Assembly (NCBI RefSeq): GCF_000367925.1
Contig: NZ_KB849164.1
Location: forward strand, 282,781-346,780
Origin: Acinetobacter bohemicus ANC 3994
GTDB taxonomy: Bacteria; Pseudomonadota; Gammaproteobacteria; Pseudomonadales; Moraxellaceae
Reading direction: 5' to 3'
Length of the DNA stretch: 64,000 bases
Part shown: positions 25,002 to 34,349 of the stretch, piece after piece
Position numbering within the stretch: position 1 is the stretch's first letter
Layout: each line of letters begins with the position of its first letter
Notes under the pieces: generated by a model
Database searches by the model: none
Seen by the model: the letters and a program-made list of their open reading frames with translations, nothing else
What the model was told of the DNA's origin: nothing
Program-made: the position numbers and the translations under genes

Positions 25002-28000
25002 TTAACCTGCTGTTAAATCTTGCAAGCGATATACATCCATCGGTAATTTAATTGCTAAAGCTTGGCATACTGCTTCTGCACCATTCAAAGTAGTCGTGTT
25101 ATACACTTTACCTTGAAGTGCTGAACGGCGGATCGAGAATGAATCTTCTTGAGCCTGTTTACCTTCAGTCGTGTTAATAACAAGGTGAATTTCGCCATTT
25201 TTAATGCGATCCACAATATGAGGACGACCTTCAGTAACTTTGTTCACGCGTTCACACTCAAGACCAGCTTCGCTGATTACGTTAAATGTACCATCAGTCG
25301 CAAGAATCTTGAAGCCTAAATCGATTAGTTGTTTTGCAATTGCAACTGCACGTGGTTTATCTGATTCACGTACAGAGATAAATGCATGCTTGATTTCACC
25401 TTCAGTTGGTAGACCTGGTAAACGTTCATTGGCACCAAGTACCGCTTTATAGAACGCTTCGCCAAAAGTTTTACCAACACCCATTACTTCACCTGTAGAT
25501 TTCATTTCAGGGCCAAGAATAGGGTCAACACCAGGGAATTTCGCGAATGGGAACACGGCTTCTTTTACTGCAAAGTGTGTTGGGATAATTTCTTTAGTAA
25601 ATCCTTGAGATACTAAAGATTGACCCGCCATACAACGTGCAGCAACTTTTGCCAATGATTCGCCAATGCATTTAGAAACAAACGGTACAGTACGTGATGC
25701 ACGTGGGTTCACTTCAAGAATATAAACGTCATTGCCTTTAACTGCAAACTGAACGTTCATTAAACCAATTACGCCAAGCTCTTTTGCCATCGCCACAGTT
25801 TGGCGGCGCATTTCATCCTGTACTTCATTTGATAATGAATAAGGAGGAATAGAACATGCAGAGTCACCAGAGTGAATACCCGCTTGTTCAATGTGCTGCA
25901 TAATACCGCCAATCACAACGTCTTTACCGTCAGATACGCAGTCTACGTCAACTTCAATTGCGTCATCTAAGAAACGGTCAAGCAGTACAGGAGCTTCGTT
26001 AGATGCCTGAACTGCATCACGTAAGTAACGTTTAAGCTCGTCATCGTTGTATACGATTTCCATCGCACGACCACCAAGTACATACGAAGGACGTACAACA
26101 AGTGGATAACCCACTTTAGATGCTTCAGCCATACCTTCTTCAGCAGATTTTACAATGCTGTTGTTTGGTTGACGAAGTTGTAAACGTTGAATCATTTGTT
26201 GGAAACGTTCACGGTCTTCTGCACGGTCAATCGCGTCAGGTGATGTACCGATAATTGGCGCACCTGCTTCTTCTAAAGCGCGAGCCAGTTTTAACGGAGT
26301 CTGACCACCGTACTGTACGATAATGCCTTTAGGCTTCTCAATACGCACGATTTCAAGTACATCTTCTAAAGTAATCGGTTCGAAGTACAAACGATCTGAT
26401 GTGTCATAGTCAGTAGAAACCGTTTCAGGGTTACAGTTGACCATAATCGTTTCATAACCGTCTTCACGCATTGCAAGGGCAGCGTGTACACAGCAGTAAT
26501 CGAACTCGATCCCTTGACCAATACGGTTAGGACCACCACCAATGACCATGATCTTGTCTTTGGTCGATGGATTTGCTTCACATTCTTCATCGTAAGTTGA
26601 ATACATGTACGCTGTGTCAGATTCGAACTCAGCAGCACAAGTATCGACACGTTTGTAAACTGGGTAAACGCCCAAGTTCCAACGTTGTTTACGGAATTGT
26701 TTTTGTGAAATGCCCATCAAGTGTGCAATACGAAGGTCAGATAAACCTTTGCGTTTGAACGAACGGATGTTGTCGGCATTTAAATCACCAAAGCCAAGTG
26801 TTTTTACTTGTTCTTCAGTTTTAATGATGTCTTCAATTTGAATGAGGAACCATTTGTCGATATTGGTTGCAGCAAAAACTTCGTCTAAGCTAAAGCCATG
26901 ACGGAAGGCATCAGCCACATACCAAATACGCTCAGGACCCGGAACTTTAAGTTCGTGTAGGATCTTTTCGCGCGCGCCTTCAGCACCAACAGCAATTTGT
27001 TCGTCAAAACCACACACGCCAACTTCAAGACCACGAAGTGCTTTTTGCATAGATTCTTGGAAGTTACGACCAATGGCCATGACTTCACCTACAGATTTCA
27101 TCTGTGTGGTTAGAATTGCTTCAGCTTGTGGGAATTTTTCGAAGTTAAAACGAGGAATTTTAGTGACAACGTAGTCAATTGACGGTTCGAATGACGCAGG
27201 TGTTGCACCACCAGTGATGTCATTTTTCAATTCATCAAGAGTGTAACCCACAGCCAATTTCGCAGCGATACGTGCAATTGGGAAACCTGTTGCTTTTGAT
27301 GCAAGCGCAGATGAACGTGATACACGTGGATTCATCTCGATCACAACCATACGACCGTCTTTCGGGTTAATACCGAATTGAACGTTCGAACCACCTGTTT
27401 CAACACCAATTTCACGCAGAACAGCAATCGATGCATTACGCATGATTTGGTATTCTTTGTCGGTTAGTGTTTGTGCAGGTGCAACAGTGATTGAGTCACC
27501 TGTATGCACACCCATTGGGTCGAAGTTTTCAATCGCACATACGATAATACAGTTGTCGTTTTTGTCACGAACAACTTCCATTTCGTATTCTTTCCAACCA
27601 ATCAATGATTCATCGATTAACAGTTGGTGAGTTGGCGATAGGTCGAAACCACGTTCACAGATTTCAATGAATTCGTCGCGGTTGTAAGCAATACCACCGC
27701 CTGAACCACCCATGGTGAATGATGGACGAATAATCGAAGGGAAGCCCAATTTTGCTTGGATTTCGAATGCTTCTTCCATAGTGCTTGCAACAGCAGCACG
27801 TGGACATTCAAGACCAATACGACGCATCGCGTCATCAAACAATTTACGGTCTTCTGCCATTTCAATGGCATCTTTACTCGCACCAATCAATTCAACATTG
27901 TATTTCGCTAAAATACCGTGCTCATCCAGTGCAAGCGCACAGTTCAATGCTGTTTGACCACCCATTGTCGGTAGGACTGCATCTGGACGTTCTTTTTCAA

Positions 28001-28232
28001 TAATTTGTGCAACAGTTTGCCAAGTAATCGGTTCGATATACGTGGCATCTGCCATGCTTGGGTCGGTCATAATAGTGGCTGGGTTAGAGTTCACTAAAAT
28101 AACGCGATAACCTTCTTCACGAAGTGCTTTACATGCTTGTGCACCTGAGTAATCGAACTCACATGCTTGACCGATCACAATCGGACCTGCACCAATAATT
28201 AAGATGCTTTTAATGTCTGTACGTTTAGCCAT
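25002..28232 (-). CDS. carB: Carbamoyl-phosphate synthase large subunit
   Basis: A 1076-residue large subunit, full length, with two homologous ATP-grasp halves (about 1-400 and 550-940), an oligomerisation domain between them and a C-terminal methylglyoxal synthase-like allosteric domain (about 940-1076). The N-terminus KSILIIGAGPIVIGQACEFD is a family hallmark. With CarA it makes carbamoyl phosphate from glutamine, bicarbonate and two ATP, feeding arginine and pyrimidine synthesis. It starts 14 bases after carA. Confidence 0.98.
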   Translation of the reverse strand: MAKRTDIKSILIIGAGPIVIGQACEFDYSGAQACKALREEGYRVILVNSNPATIMTDPSMADATYIEPITWQTVAQIIEKERPDAVLPTMGGQTALNCALALDEHGILAKYNVELIGASKDAIEMAEDRKLFDDAMRRIGLECPRAAVASTMEEAFEIQAKLGFPSIIRPSFTMGGSGGGIAYNRDEFIEICERGFDLSPTHQLLIDESLIGWKEYEMEVVRDKNDNCIIVCAIENFDPMGVHTGDSITVAPAQTLTDKEYQIMRNASIAVLREIGVETGGSNVQFGINPKDGRMVVIEMNPRVSRSSALASKATGFPIARIAAKLAVGYTLDELKNDITGGATPASFEPSIDYVVTKIPRFNFEKFPQAEAILTTQMKSVGEVMAIGRNFQESMQKALRGLEVGVCGFDEQIAVGAEGAREKILHELKVPGPERIWYVADAFRHGFSLDEVFAATNIDKWFLIQIEDIIKTEEQVKTLGFGDLNADNIRSFKRKGLSDLRIAHLMGISQKQFRKQRWNLGVYPVYKRVDTCAAEFESDTAYMYSTYDEECEANPSTKDKIMVIGGGPNRIGQGIEFDYCCVHAALAMREDGYETIMVNCNPETVSTDYDTSDRLYFEPITLEDVLEIVRIEKPKGIIVQYGGQTPLKLARALEEAGAPIIGTSPDAIDRAEDRERFQQMIQRLQLRQPNNSIVKSAEEGMAEASKVGYPLVVRPSYVLGGRAMEIVYNDDELKRYLRDAVQASNEAPVLLDRFLDDAIEVDVDCVSDGKDVVIGGIMQHIEQAGIHSGDSACSIPPYSLSNEVQDEMRRQTVAMAKELGVIGLMNVQFAVKGNDVYILEVNPRASRTVPFVSKCIGESLAKVAARCMAGQSLVSQGFTKEIIPTHFAVKEAVFPFAKFPGVDPILGPEMKSTGEVMGVGKTFGEAFYKAVLGANERLPGLPTEGEIKHAFISVRESDKPRAVAIAKQLIDLGFKILATDGTFNVISEAGLECERVNKVTEGRPHIVDRIKNGEIHLVINTTEGKQAQEDSFSIRRSALQGKVYNTTTLNGAEAVCQALAIKLPMDVYRLQDLTAG

Positions 28233-28246
28233 GATCGCTTCCTTAA

Positions 28247-29386
28247 TTACTTCTTAGATGCTTCGATAAGTTCGATGAAATGATCGAATAATGGTGCACA
28301 GTCATGTGGACCAGGGCTTGCTTCAGGGTGACCTTGGAAGCTAAACGCTGGTTTGTCAGTGCGATGCATACCTTGAAGGGTTTGATCGAACAATGATTTG
28401 TGCGTCGCTTTTAGGTTTGCAGGTAAGGTATCAATATCAACTGCAAAGCCATGGTTCTGAGAAGTAATCATCACTGTACCATCTTCAAGATTTTGTACAG
28501 GATGGTTGGCACCGTGGTGGCCGTGAGGCATTTTCACCGTTTTAGCACCAGAAGCAAGGGCTAGAATTTGGTGACCAAGGCAAATACCAAATACAGGTAA
28601 ATCTGTGGTTTCAACAATGGTTTTTACAGCTTCAATTGCATAATCACATGCAGCTGGATCGCCAGGGCCATTCGATAAGAACACACCGTCTGGATTTAAT
28701 GCGAGAACTTTTTCTGCAGGCGTTTGAGCTGGAACTACAGTCAGTTTGCATCCACGATCCGTCAGCATACGTAAGATGTTGGTTTTGACACCGTAATCAT
28801 ATGCCACAACATGGAATTTAAGTTCAGGTTGAGAGAAGCCTTGACCGAGTGTCCAAGAACCTTCCGTCCATTCAAAACCTTCTGGATCGCAGCATTCTTT
28901 AGCAAGATCTAAACCATCCAAGCCACCGAAAGCACGTGCTTTTTCTAAAGCTTCTTCTTCTGTGATATTTTCACCGGCAAGGATACAACCGTTTTGCGCA
29001 CCTTTCGCACGTAAAATTCGTGTCAATTTACGTGTGTCAATATCAGCAATCGCAACAACATTATGTTGTTCTAGGTATTCACCTAAAGATTGATTAGCAC
29101 GGAAATTGCTATGCAATAAAGGGAGGTCGCGGATAATTAAACCGTTTGCCCATACTTTATGAATTCGACCTGACTCAGCGTCTTCTTCGTTGCAACCTGT
29201 ATTACCAATATGCGGGTAAGTCAGAGTTACAAGTTGTTGTGCATAACTTGGGTCAGTCAAAATTTCTTGATAGCCAGTCATGGCAGTATTAAAAACGACT
29301 TCACCAGTCGTACTACCCGATGCACCGATAGACGTACCTTTAAAGATCGTTCCATCTGCGAGGGCTAAAATGGCGGGAGTGCTCAA
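28247..29386 (-). CDS. carA: Carbamoyl-phosphate synthase small (glutaminase) subunit
   Basis: A 379-residue small subunit with an N-terminal CPSase domain and a C-terminal class I glutamine amidotransferase domain. The nucleophile cysteine lies in VFGICLGHQILALA and the His/Glu pair in SFQGHPEASPGP. It supplies ammonia to CarB. The start is a TTG at 29386, with AGGAG seven bases upstream; no in-frame ATG fits the conserved start STPAILALADG. The start codon overlaps the stop of an upstream leader frame (TTGA), so initiation may be coupled to it. Confidence 0.97.
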   Translation of the reverse strand: MSTPAILALADGTIFKGTSIGASGSTTGEVVFNTAMTGYQEILTDPSYAQQLVTLTYPHIGNTGCNEEDAESGRIHKVWANGLIIRDLPLLHSNFRANQSLGEYLEQHNVVAIADIDTRKLTRILRAKGAQNGCILAGENITEEEALEKARAFGGLDGLDLAKECCDPEGFEWTEGSWTLGQGFSQPELKFHVVAYDYGVKTNILRMLTDRGCKLTVVPAQTPAEKVLALNPDGVFLSNGPGDPAACDYAIEAVKTIVETTDLPVFGICLGHQILALASGAKTVKMPHGHHGANHPVQNLEDGTVMITSQNHGFAVDIDTLPANLKATHKSLFDQTLQGMHRTDKPAFSFQGHPEASPGPHDCAPLFDHFIELIEASKK

Positions 29387-29460
29387 ACCAAAGCTCCTGA
29401 AATTTAGGCTGTAAAAAAGCGAGAAGACGAAAAAAAAGGAAGGCTATTTTTTTAACCAAC
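29383..29460 (-). CDS. Putative 25-residue leader peptide of carA
   Basis: A TTG at 29460 follows AGGAGGG (29467-29461) and opens a 25-codon frame reading MVKKIAFLFFRLLAFLQPKF then SGALV, ending in a TGA that overlaps the carA start. It is rich in Phe/Leu codons made almost wholly of T, as in pyrimidine-responsive leaders of the E. coli pyrBI type. The distance from AGGAGG to the TTG is unusually short, so translation from this start is doubtful. Confidence 0.35.
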
Positions 29461-29480
29461 CCTCCTATGTCTGCTCGCTT
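29413..29480 (-). promoter_or_regulatory. Attenuator-like terminator in the carA leader
   Basis: On the minus strand, arms AGCGAGCAGAC (29480-29470) and GTCTTCTCGCT (29429-29419) pair except for a central mismatch, and are followed by TTTTTT. Between them, AGGAGG can pair with CCTTCCT, and an eight-T run lies just before the second arm. The U-rich loop plus terminator resembles UTP-sensing attenuators, where slow transcription of the U run decides whether ribosomes block the terminator. Confidence 0.55.
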
Positions 29481-29495
29481 GAACTTAACAGCGCA

Positions 29496-29524
29496 TTATA
29501 CGGACGAAGTGTCTTGAAGTCCAT
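29496..29524 (-). promoter_or_regulatory. Promoter of carAB
   Basis: Minus-strand TATAAT (29501-29496) with TGGACT (29524-29519) 17 bases upstream. The start of transcription would be near 29489, giving a leader of about 100 bases before carA. Confidence 0.65.
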
Positions 29525-29696
29525 TTAAATTACACTGAATATGCAATATAAATGCCTTGTATTTTGCGTGGGAGTCTGTTTTTAGATCGTGTATATAAAA
29601 TGTAAGCAAATAAGAATTGTCTGACAAATCAAAACTTAAATTTTATCAAATAGCGCTAGGCTATAGTCCTTGTCTAATAACTACAGGAACAAAATC

Positions 29697-30263
29697 ATGA
29701 CTATAGAGCAAAAACAGGTTAAAGCTAAAACAGTATTAAAAGAGGTAGTTGCTGAAAGCGCTGAAAAGCTGGAACAAGTCTCTAAAGAAGCACAACAGAA
29801 AGTAACAGAAGTGGTTGCAGTAGTTACTGAAAGTGCTGAGAAATTGGAACAGGCCTCTAAAGAAGCTCAGCACAAAGTAACAGAAGTGGTTGCTGAATCG
29901 GCTGAAAATATTAAGGTCGAAGCTCAGGAGTTACAGAGCAATGTACAAGACCAAATCCAAAGTTTGAAACAAGATCTTATTCAGCGTATTGAACTCATTA
30001 AAAAGCAATTAAATTTTTCACCAAAAGATTTAGGCGAATTAAAAGAGTTTGTGAAATCTGAATTAAATGCTGTTATTAACGATTTATCAAAATTGGGTAA
30101 AGAGTTAAAAGAAGATGTCAGCCAAATTTCAGTTAAGCATAAAGGTCAGTTAACTGAAACATTGAAACGTTCGAAAGAAAATACGTTAGAAGCATGGAAA
30201 AAAGTGGCTCCGCAGAAAGTTGAAGCGACTAAACCAGAGAGCGATACAGCGCTTAAAAGTTAA
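29697..30263 (+). CDS. Hypothetical coiled-coil protein with internal repeat
   Basis: A 188-residue, highly charged protein predicted to be almost wholly alpha-helical. An imperfect repeat AESAEKLEQVSKEAQQKVTE / TESAEKLEQASKEAQHKVTE occupies residues 18-62, with a third shorter unit after it. The rest (about 80-170) continues as amphipathic helix. It has no signal peptide. The pattern resembles phasin-like or apolipoprotein-like amphipathic helices, but no phasin motif or PHA genes are nearby, so the role is open. ATG 29697 is preceded by AGGAA. Divergent from carA. Confidence 0.6.
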   Translation: MTIEQKQVKAKTVLKEVVAESAEKLEQVSKEAQQKVTEVVAVVTESAEKLEQASKEAQHKVTEVVAESAENIKVEAQELQSNVQDQIQSLKQDLIQRIELIKKQLNFSPKDLGELKEFVKSELNAVINDLSKLGKELKEDVSQISVKHKGQLTETLKRSKENTLEAWKKVAPQKVEATKPESDTALKS

Positions 30264-30285
30264 TTACGGTATGTAAATGTAAAAA

Positions 30286-30328
30286 ATAAAAAAGTGAACC
30301 ATGCATTTCGCATTGTTCACTTTTTTAT
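30286..30328 (+). terminator. Intrinsic terminator after the coiled-coil gene
   Basis: AAAAAAGTGAAC/GTTCACTTTTTT stem with a 15-base loop. Confidence 0.85.
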
Positions 30329-30417
30329 GATCTGGTGTTTTTCTTTCAAAAGAGATGAATTTTTTCCCCAAGGGAAGAGGGAAGATGTTTGATTCAAGGC
30401 GAGTAAATCACAGGCAA

Positions 30418-30451
30418 TAAAAAAGTGAGGTGCTATGCCTCACTTTTTTAT
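30418..30451 (-). terminator. Intrinsic terminator after the DOMON-like gene
   Basis: AAAAAAGTGAGG/CCTCACTTTTTT stem, A-rich then T-rich. The reverse direction could also terminate plus-strand transcripts. Confidence 0.85.
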
Positions 30452-30474
30452 TTATCGAATATTAATGCGCTAGC

Positions 30475-31014
30475 TTAGAACTGATGTAGCCAATCACGTT
30501 TATTATGAAAGTCTGCATTTGGGCTGCTATGCTGCATCGCATAGTATTGATTACCTTGCGAAGTTTTAAGCACAGCACTTAAGCTTAAGAATAAATTCGC
30601 CCATTGTAATTTGTGCTTTAACATAAACTCGGTGAGATCCAGACTCACACTTAAACCGTAATGTGTGCGTTTGAGCTGATTGAGTTCAATATCATTTGCT
30701 GTTTGAGGAGGCATATCTTCAGGGTAACGATATTCCTCAAACTGATAAACCTGCCAAGCTTGTGAAGGCGAGAGGTTAATCTCACGATAGAAATCTTCAC
30801 CGTGAACGCCAATAAAAATTTCATAACAGGTTTGTTCCCATAAGAAATCTTGGCGCGGGTTTCCATTCACCAATTCAGGCCATTGCATGAGTTGATTGGG
30901 ATCACGTAACCAATAGCCCACATTTAAAGTATATGGACCTTGTTGTTCAATCGCTCCCACAAGGGAAATAGATTGAAAGCGACGATCAAAAGCGCTAAGT
31001 TCGTAACTGGCCAT
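30475..31014 (-). CDS. DOMON-like domain protein
   Basis: A 179-residue beta-rich protein matching DOMON-like (type 9) proteins: the segment LWEQTCYEIFIG (about 58-69), then YREINLSPSQAWQVYQFEEY (about 77-96), is the family core. Such domains bind sugars, heme or other ligands in related proteins, but this family has no assigned function. No signal peptide is visible, so it is likely cytoplasmic. It begins 5 bases after yhbY and probably shares its transcript. Confidence 0.75.
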   Translation of the reverse strand: MASYELSAFDRRFQSISLVGAIEQQGPYTLNVGYWLRDPNQLMQWPELVNGNPRQDFLWEQTCYEIFIGVHGEDFYREINLSPSQAWQVYQFEEYRYPEDMPPQTANDIELNQLKRTHYGLSVSLDLTEFMLKHKLQWANLFLSLSAVLKTSQGNQYYAMQHSSPNADFHNKRDWLHQF

Positions 31015-31019
31015 AAAGC

Positions 31020-31343
31020 TTAGTTAGACAAATTTGCGTGGCGTACAAGGTTTGAAAGTTTTGGATTTTGTTTGGCTGCTTTTTTATAAAGCAATGCAAT
31101 TTTACCAATGGTTTGTACAACTTCAGCACCAGTTACTTGAGCAATTTCGCTAATCGCAGCAGTACGAGCTTCACGATCTTCACCCGCAATTTTAACTTTG
31201 ATGAGTTCGTGATCATTTAAAGCGCGGTTTGTTTCTTCAATGACACTTTCAGTCAAACCTTGACCACCAAGCATAACCACAGGGTTAAGCGCATGTCCGA
31301 TTTGACGCAAACGTTTGCGTTCATGAATTGATAAAGCCGCCAT
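31020..31343 (-). CDS. yhbY: Ribosome assembly RNA-binding protein YhbY
   Basis: A 107-residue CRM-domain protein. It begins with the typical SIHERKRLRQIGHALNPVVM and GGQGLTESVI loop of the YhbY family. It associates with pre-50S ribosomal subunits. The neighbouring rlmE-ftsH pair is divergent; yhbY next to rlmE-ftsH is a widely conserved arrangement in gammaproteobacteria, supporting the call. Confidence 0.92.
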   Translation of the reverse strand: MAALSIHERKRLRQIGHALNPVVMLGGQGLTESVIEETNRALNDHELIKVKIAGEDREARTAAISEIAQVTGAEVVQTIGKIALLYKKAAKQNPKLSNLVRHANLSN

Positions 31344-31539
31344 AAAGATAACCTAATTTTAAAAACGGCTTAGTATAACAAATGCCAAGTTTAAACGCTT
31401 TATATTCTGTTGAAATAATCGATTTCAATTATTGAAAAAAACATCACCAAAGATCGGTTTTAGATACAGATGTATACTGCAAGGCATGTATTTTTCACGT
31501 ACAATCATGAATTAGCAGTTTTTTATTATTTAGAGAGTT

Positions 31540-32190
31540 ATGGCGACACGCATTACCAACCCAAAGTTATCGAAAAGTAGTCGAGATTGGATGAGAGAGC
31601 ATTTAGACGATCCTTTTGTGAAAAAAGCACAAAAGGAAGGTTATCGTGCGCGTGCTGCTTATAAGCTGCTTGAAATGCAAGAAAAATACAAAATTATTAA
31701 ACCAGGCATGACGGTTGTTGACCTTGGTGCTGCACCGGGAAGTTGGTCGCAAATTGCCGGAAAGCTGGTGGGTGATAAGGGTTTACTTATTGCTTCTGAT
31801 ATCTTGGAAATGGATGCATTACCTGATGTAACTTTTTTGCAAGGTGACTTCCGCGAGGAAGAAGTGTTCGAAAAATTGTTAAATATTTTAAATGGACGGA
31901 CTGTAGACGTTGTAATTTCAGATATGGCCCCCAATACATCAGGTAATAAGGCTGTAGATCAACCTCGTCAAATTTACTTGTGTGAGCTTGCTTTAGATTT
32001 TGCCAACAAGGTTTTAGGACCTAAAGGTCAATTTGTAGTGAAGGTTTTCCAAGGAATTGGATTTGATGAATTCCGTAAACAAGTTGTAGATAGCTTTGAT
32101 GTACTAAAAACAGCAAAACCTGCTGCTTCGCGTGCCCGTTCGAAAGAAGTATTTTTGATCGGACAGGGGCGTAAGAAGGCTTCTAAATAA
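31540..32190 (+). CDS. rlmE: 23S rRNA 2'-O-ribose U2552 methyltransferase RlmE
   Basis: A 216-residue FtsJ/RrmJ methyltransferase with the SAM-binding loop VVDLGAAPGSWSQ (about 59-71) and the catalytic K-D-K-E tetrad region, with Asp in VISDMAPN and Lys in FVVKVFQG. It methylates U2552 in the A-loop of 23S rRNA during late 50S assembly. It lies directly upstream of ftsH, as in E. coli. Confidence 0.95.
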   Translation: MATRITNPKLSKSSRDWMREHLDDPFVKKAQKEGYRARAAYKLLEMQEKYKIIKPGMTVVDLGAAPGSWSQIAGKLVGDKGLLIASDILEMDALPDVTFLQGDFREEEVFEKLLNILNGRTVDVVISDMAPNTSGNKAVDQPRQIYLCELALDFANKVLGPKGQFVVKVFQGIGFDEFRKQVVDSFDVLKTAKPAASRARSKEVFLIGQGRKKASK

Positions 32191-32256
32191 AGTTTACTTG
32201 CCAAGACGTTAAAAATTGTGCATTTTGTACTTTTTTAAAATATTGCAAAAGCTGGT

Positions 32257-32284
32257 CTTTAGCTTAAATTAAGGTCACCCATTT
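32257..32284 (+). promoter_or_regulatory. Possible sigma-32 promoter before ftsH
   Basis: CTTTAG (32257-32262), a 14-base spacer and ACCCATTT (32277-32284). The -10 matches the heat-shock consensus CCCCATNT at all positions but the first; the -35 matches CTTGAA at four of six. ftsH is a heat-shock gene in E. coli. Confidence 0.4.
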
Positions 32285-32322
32285 TGGGCATGATCAAATT
32301 AGATTGATATGGGAATAAAGCT

Positions 32323-34212
32323 TTGAGCGATCTCTTCAAGAATGCCGTATTGTGGCTGGTTATACTCGGTGTACTGATCCTTATTTTCAGTAACATCAGT
32401 GACCGCAATCAACCGACTGCACTGAATTATTCAGAGTTTGTTTCAGCTGTGAATGCTGGTCAAATTAAGCAAGTCACAATTGATGGTGAAAGAATTCGTG
32501 GTGAAAAAACAAACGGTTCAGAGTTTGAAAGTATTCGCCCTGCGATTCAAGATCCAGACCTTATGCCAAGCCTCATTAAAAACAATGTTGTCGTAGAAGG
32601 TACTGCACCTGCACGTCAAGGTTTGTTGATGCAGCTTCTTATCGCTAGCTTCCCTGTACTTTTAATCATTTTGTTATTCATGTTCTTTATGCGCAACATG
32701 GGTGGCGGTGCAGGTGGTAAAAGCGGCCCAATGAGTTTTGGTAAATCAAAAGCAAAAATGCTGTCTGAAGACCAAATTAAAGTAACATTTACTGATGTTG
32801 CTGGCTGTGATGAAGCTAAACAAGAAGTTGTTGAAATTGTAGACTTCTTGAAAGATCCAACCAAATTTAAACGCCTAGGTGCAAGTATTCCACGTGGTGT
32901 TTTAATGGTTGGTCCTCCGGGTACAGGTAAAACTTTAATTGCCAAAGCCATTGCTGGTGAAGCAAAAGTTCCATTTTTTAGTATTTCTGGTTCTGACTTT
33001 GTTGAAATGTTTGTGGGTGTGGGTGCGTCCCGTGTCCGTGATATGTTTGAACAAGCAAAACGTCATGCACCATGTATCATCTTTATTGATGAGATCGATG
33101 CTGTCGGTCGCCATCGTGGTTCGGGTACAGGTGGTGGTCATGATGAACGTGAGCAAACACTGAACCAAATGCTGGTGGAAATGGACGGTTTTGAAGGTAA
33201 TGAAGGTATTATCGTCATTGCTGCAACAAACCGTGCAGATGTACTGGATAAAGCTTTACTTCGTCCGGGTCGTTTTGACCGTCAAGTGATGGTTGGTCTT
33301 CCTGATATTAAAGGTCGTGAACAAATTTTAAATGTTCACATGAAGAAATTACCTTCAGTAACAGGTGTGGATGTAAAAGTTCTTGCACGTGGTACACCTG
33401 GTTTTTCTGGTGCGCAATTGGCAAATCTTGTAAACGAAGCGGCATTATTTGCAGCACGTCGTAACAAGAATACGGTTGATATGCACGATTTTGAAGATGC
33501 AAAAGATAAGTTGTACATGGGTCCTGAACGTAAATCGATGGTGATTCGTGATGAAGAACGTCGTGCTACGGCTTACCATGAAGCAGGTCATGCGATTGTG
33601 GCTGAAAGTTTACCGGGTACAGATCCTGTGCATAAAGTCACCATTATGCCGCGTGGTTGGGCATTGGGTGTGACTTGGCAGTTACCTGAATTTGACCAAA
33701 CTAGCCATTATAAAGACAAAATGTTGAATGAACTTTCAATTTTGTTTGGTGGTCGTATCGCTGAAGAAGTATTCATTAATCAAATGTCTACAGGCGCATC
33801 GAACGATTTTGAACGTGCAACAAAAATGGCGCGTGCAATGGTGACCAAGTACGGTATGTCTGACAAAATGGGTGTGATGGTGTATGAAGAAGATGCACAG
33901 CAATCATTCATGGGCAGCATCGGTAGCCGCAGTATTTCTGAAACTACACAGTTAGAAGTGGATCGTGAAATTCGCCGTATTTTGGATGAACAGTACAAAG
34001 TGGCACGTGATATCTTGGAAAGTAAGAAAGATATTGCTCATGCGATGGTGAAAGCGTTAATGGAATGGGAAACCATTGATCGTGACCAAATCCGTGACAT
34101 CATGGAAGGTCGTGAACCACAACCACCTAAGGTGTATATTGCTGAAAACCCAGTGATTGATGTAACACCAAAGGATGGTCCAGCAACACCGCCACCATTA
34201 CCTGTAAATTAA
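32323..34212 (+). CDS. ftsH: ATP-dependent zinc metalloprotease FtsH
   Basis: A 629-residue membrane AAA+ protease. Two N-terminal membrane helices flank a periplasmic domain (about 5-120), then the AAA+ module with Walker A GPPGTGKT (197-204) and Walker B IIFIDEID, and the zinc protease motif HEAGH (first His at 419). It degrades unstable membrane and cytoplasmic proteins such as SecY and sigma-32. The start is a TTG (MSDLFKNAVLW) preceded by GGGA at a normal distance; no in-frame ATG lies near. Terminator at 34229-34259. Confidence 0.97.
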   Translation: MSDLFKNAVLWLVILGVLILIFSNISDRNQPTALNYSEFVSAVNAGQIKQVTIDGERIRGEKTNGSEFESIRPAIQDPDLMPSLIKNNVVVEGTAPARQGLLMQLLIASFPVLLIILLFMFFMRNMGGGAGGKSGPMSFGKSKAKMLSEDQIKVTFTDVAGCDEAKQEVVEIVDFLKDPTKFKRLGASIPRGVLMVGPPGTGKTLIAKAIAGEAKVPFFSISGSDFVEMFVGVGASRVRDMFEQAKRHAPCIIFIDEIDAVGRHRGSGTGGGHDEREQTLNQMLVEMDGFEGNEGIIVIAATNRADVLDKALLRPGRFDRQVMVGLPDIKGREQILNVHMKKLPSVTGVDVKVLARGTPGFSGAQLANLVNEAALFAARRNKNTVDMHDFEDAKDKLYMGPERKSMVIRDEERRATAYHEAGHAIVAESLPGTDPVHKVTIMPRGWALGVTWQLPEFDQTSHYKDKMLNELSILFGGRIAEEVFINQMSTGASNDFERATKMARAMVTKYGMSDKMGVMVYEEDAQQSFMGSIGSRSISETTQLEVDREIRRILDEQYKVARDILESKKDIAHAMVKALMEWETIDRDQIRDIMEGREPQPPKVYIAENPVIDVTPKDGPATPPPLPVN

Positions 34213-34228
34213 TCAAAAGCTTTATATA

Positions 34229-34259
34229 AAAAAGAGTCTCACTAGAGGCTCTTTTTTTA
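34229..34259 (+). terminator. Intrinsic terminator after ftsH
   Basis: AAAGAGTCTC-ACTA-GAGGCTCTTT hairpin followed by Ts. Confidence 0.85.
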
Positions 34260-34349
34260 TGCTTAAAAATTGAATCTTTGAAAACATTTTCAGCAAGAAT
34301 AAAAGTAACTCTTGCTACACTGTCGCTTAGAAATTTTAGGAGAGTTGTT

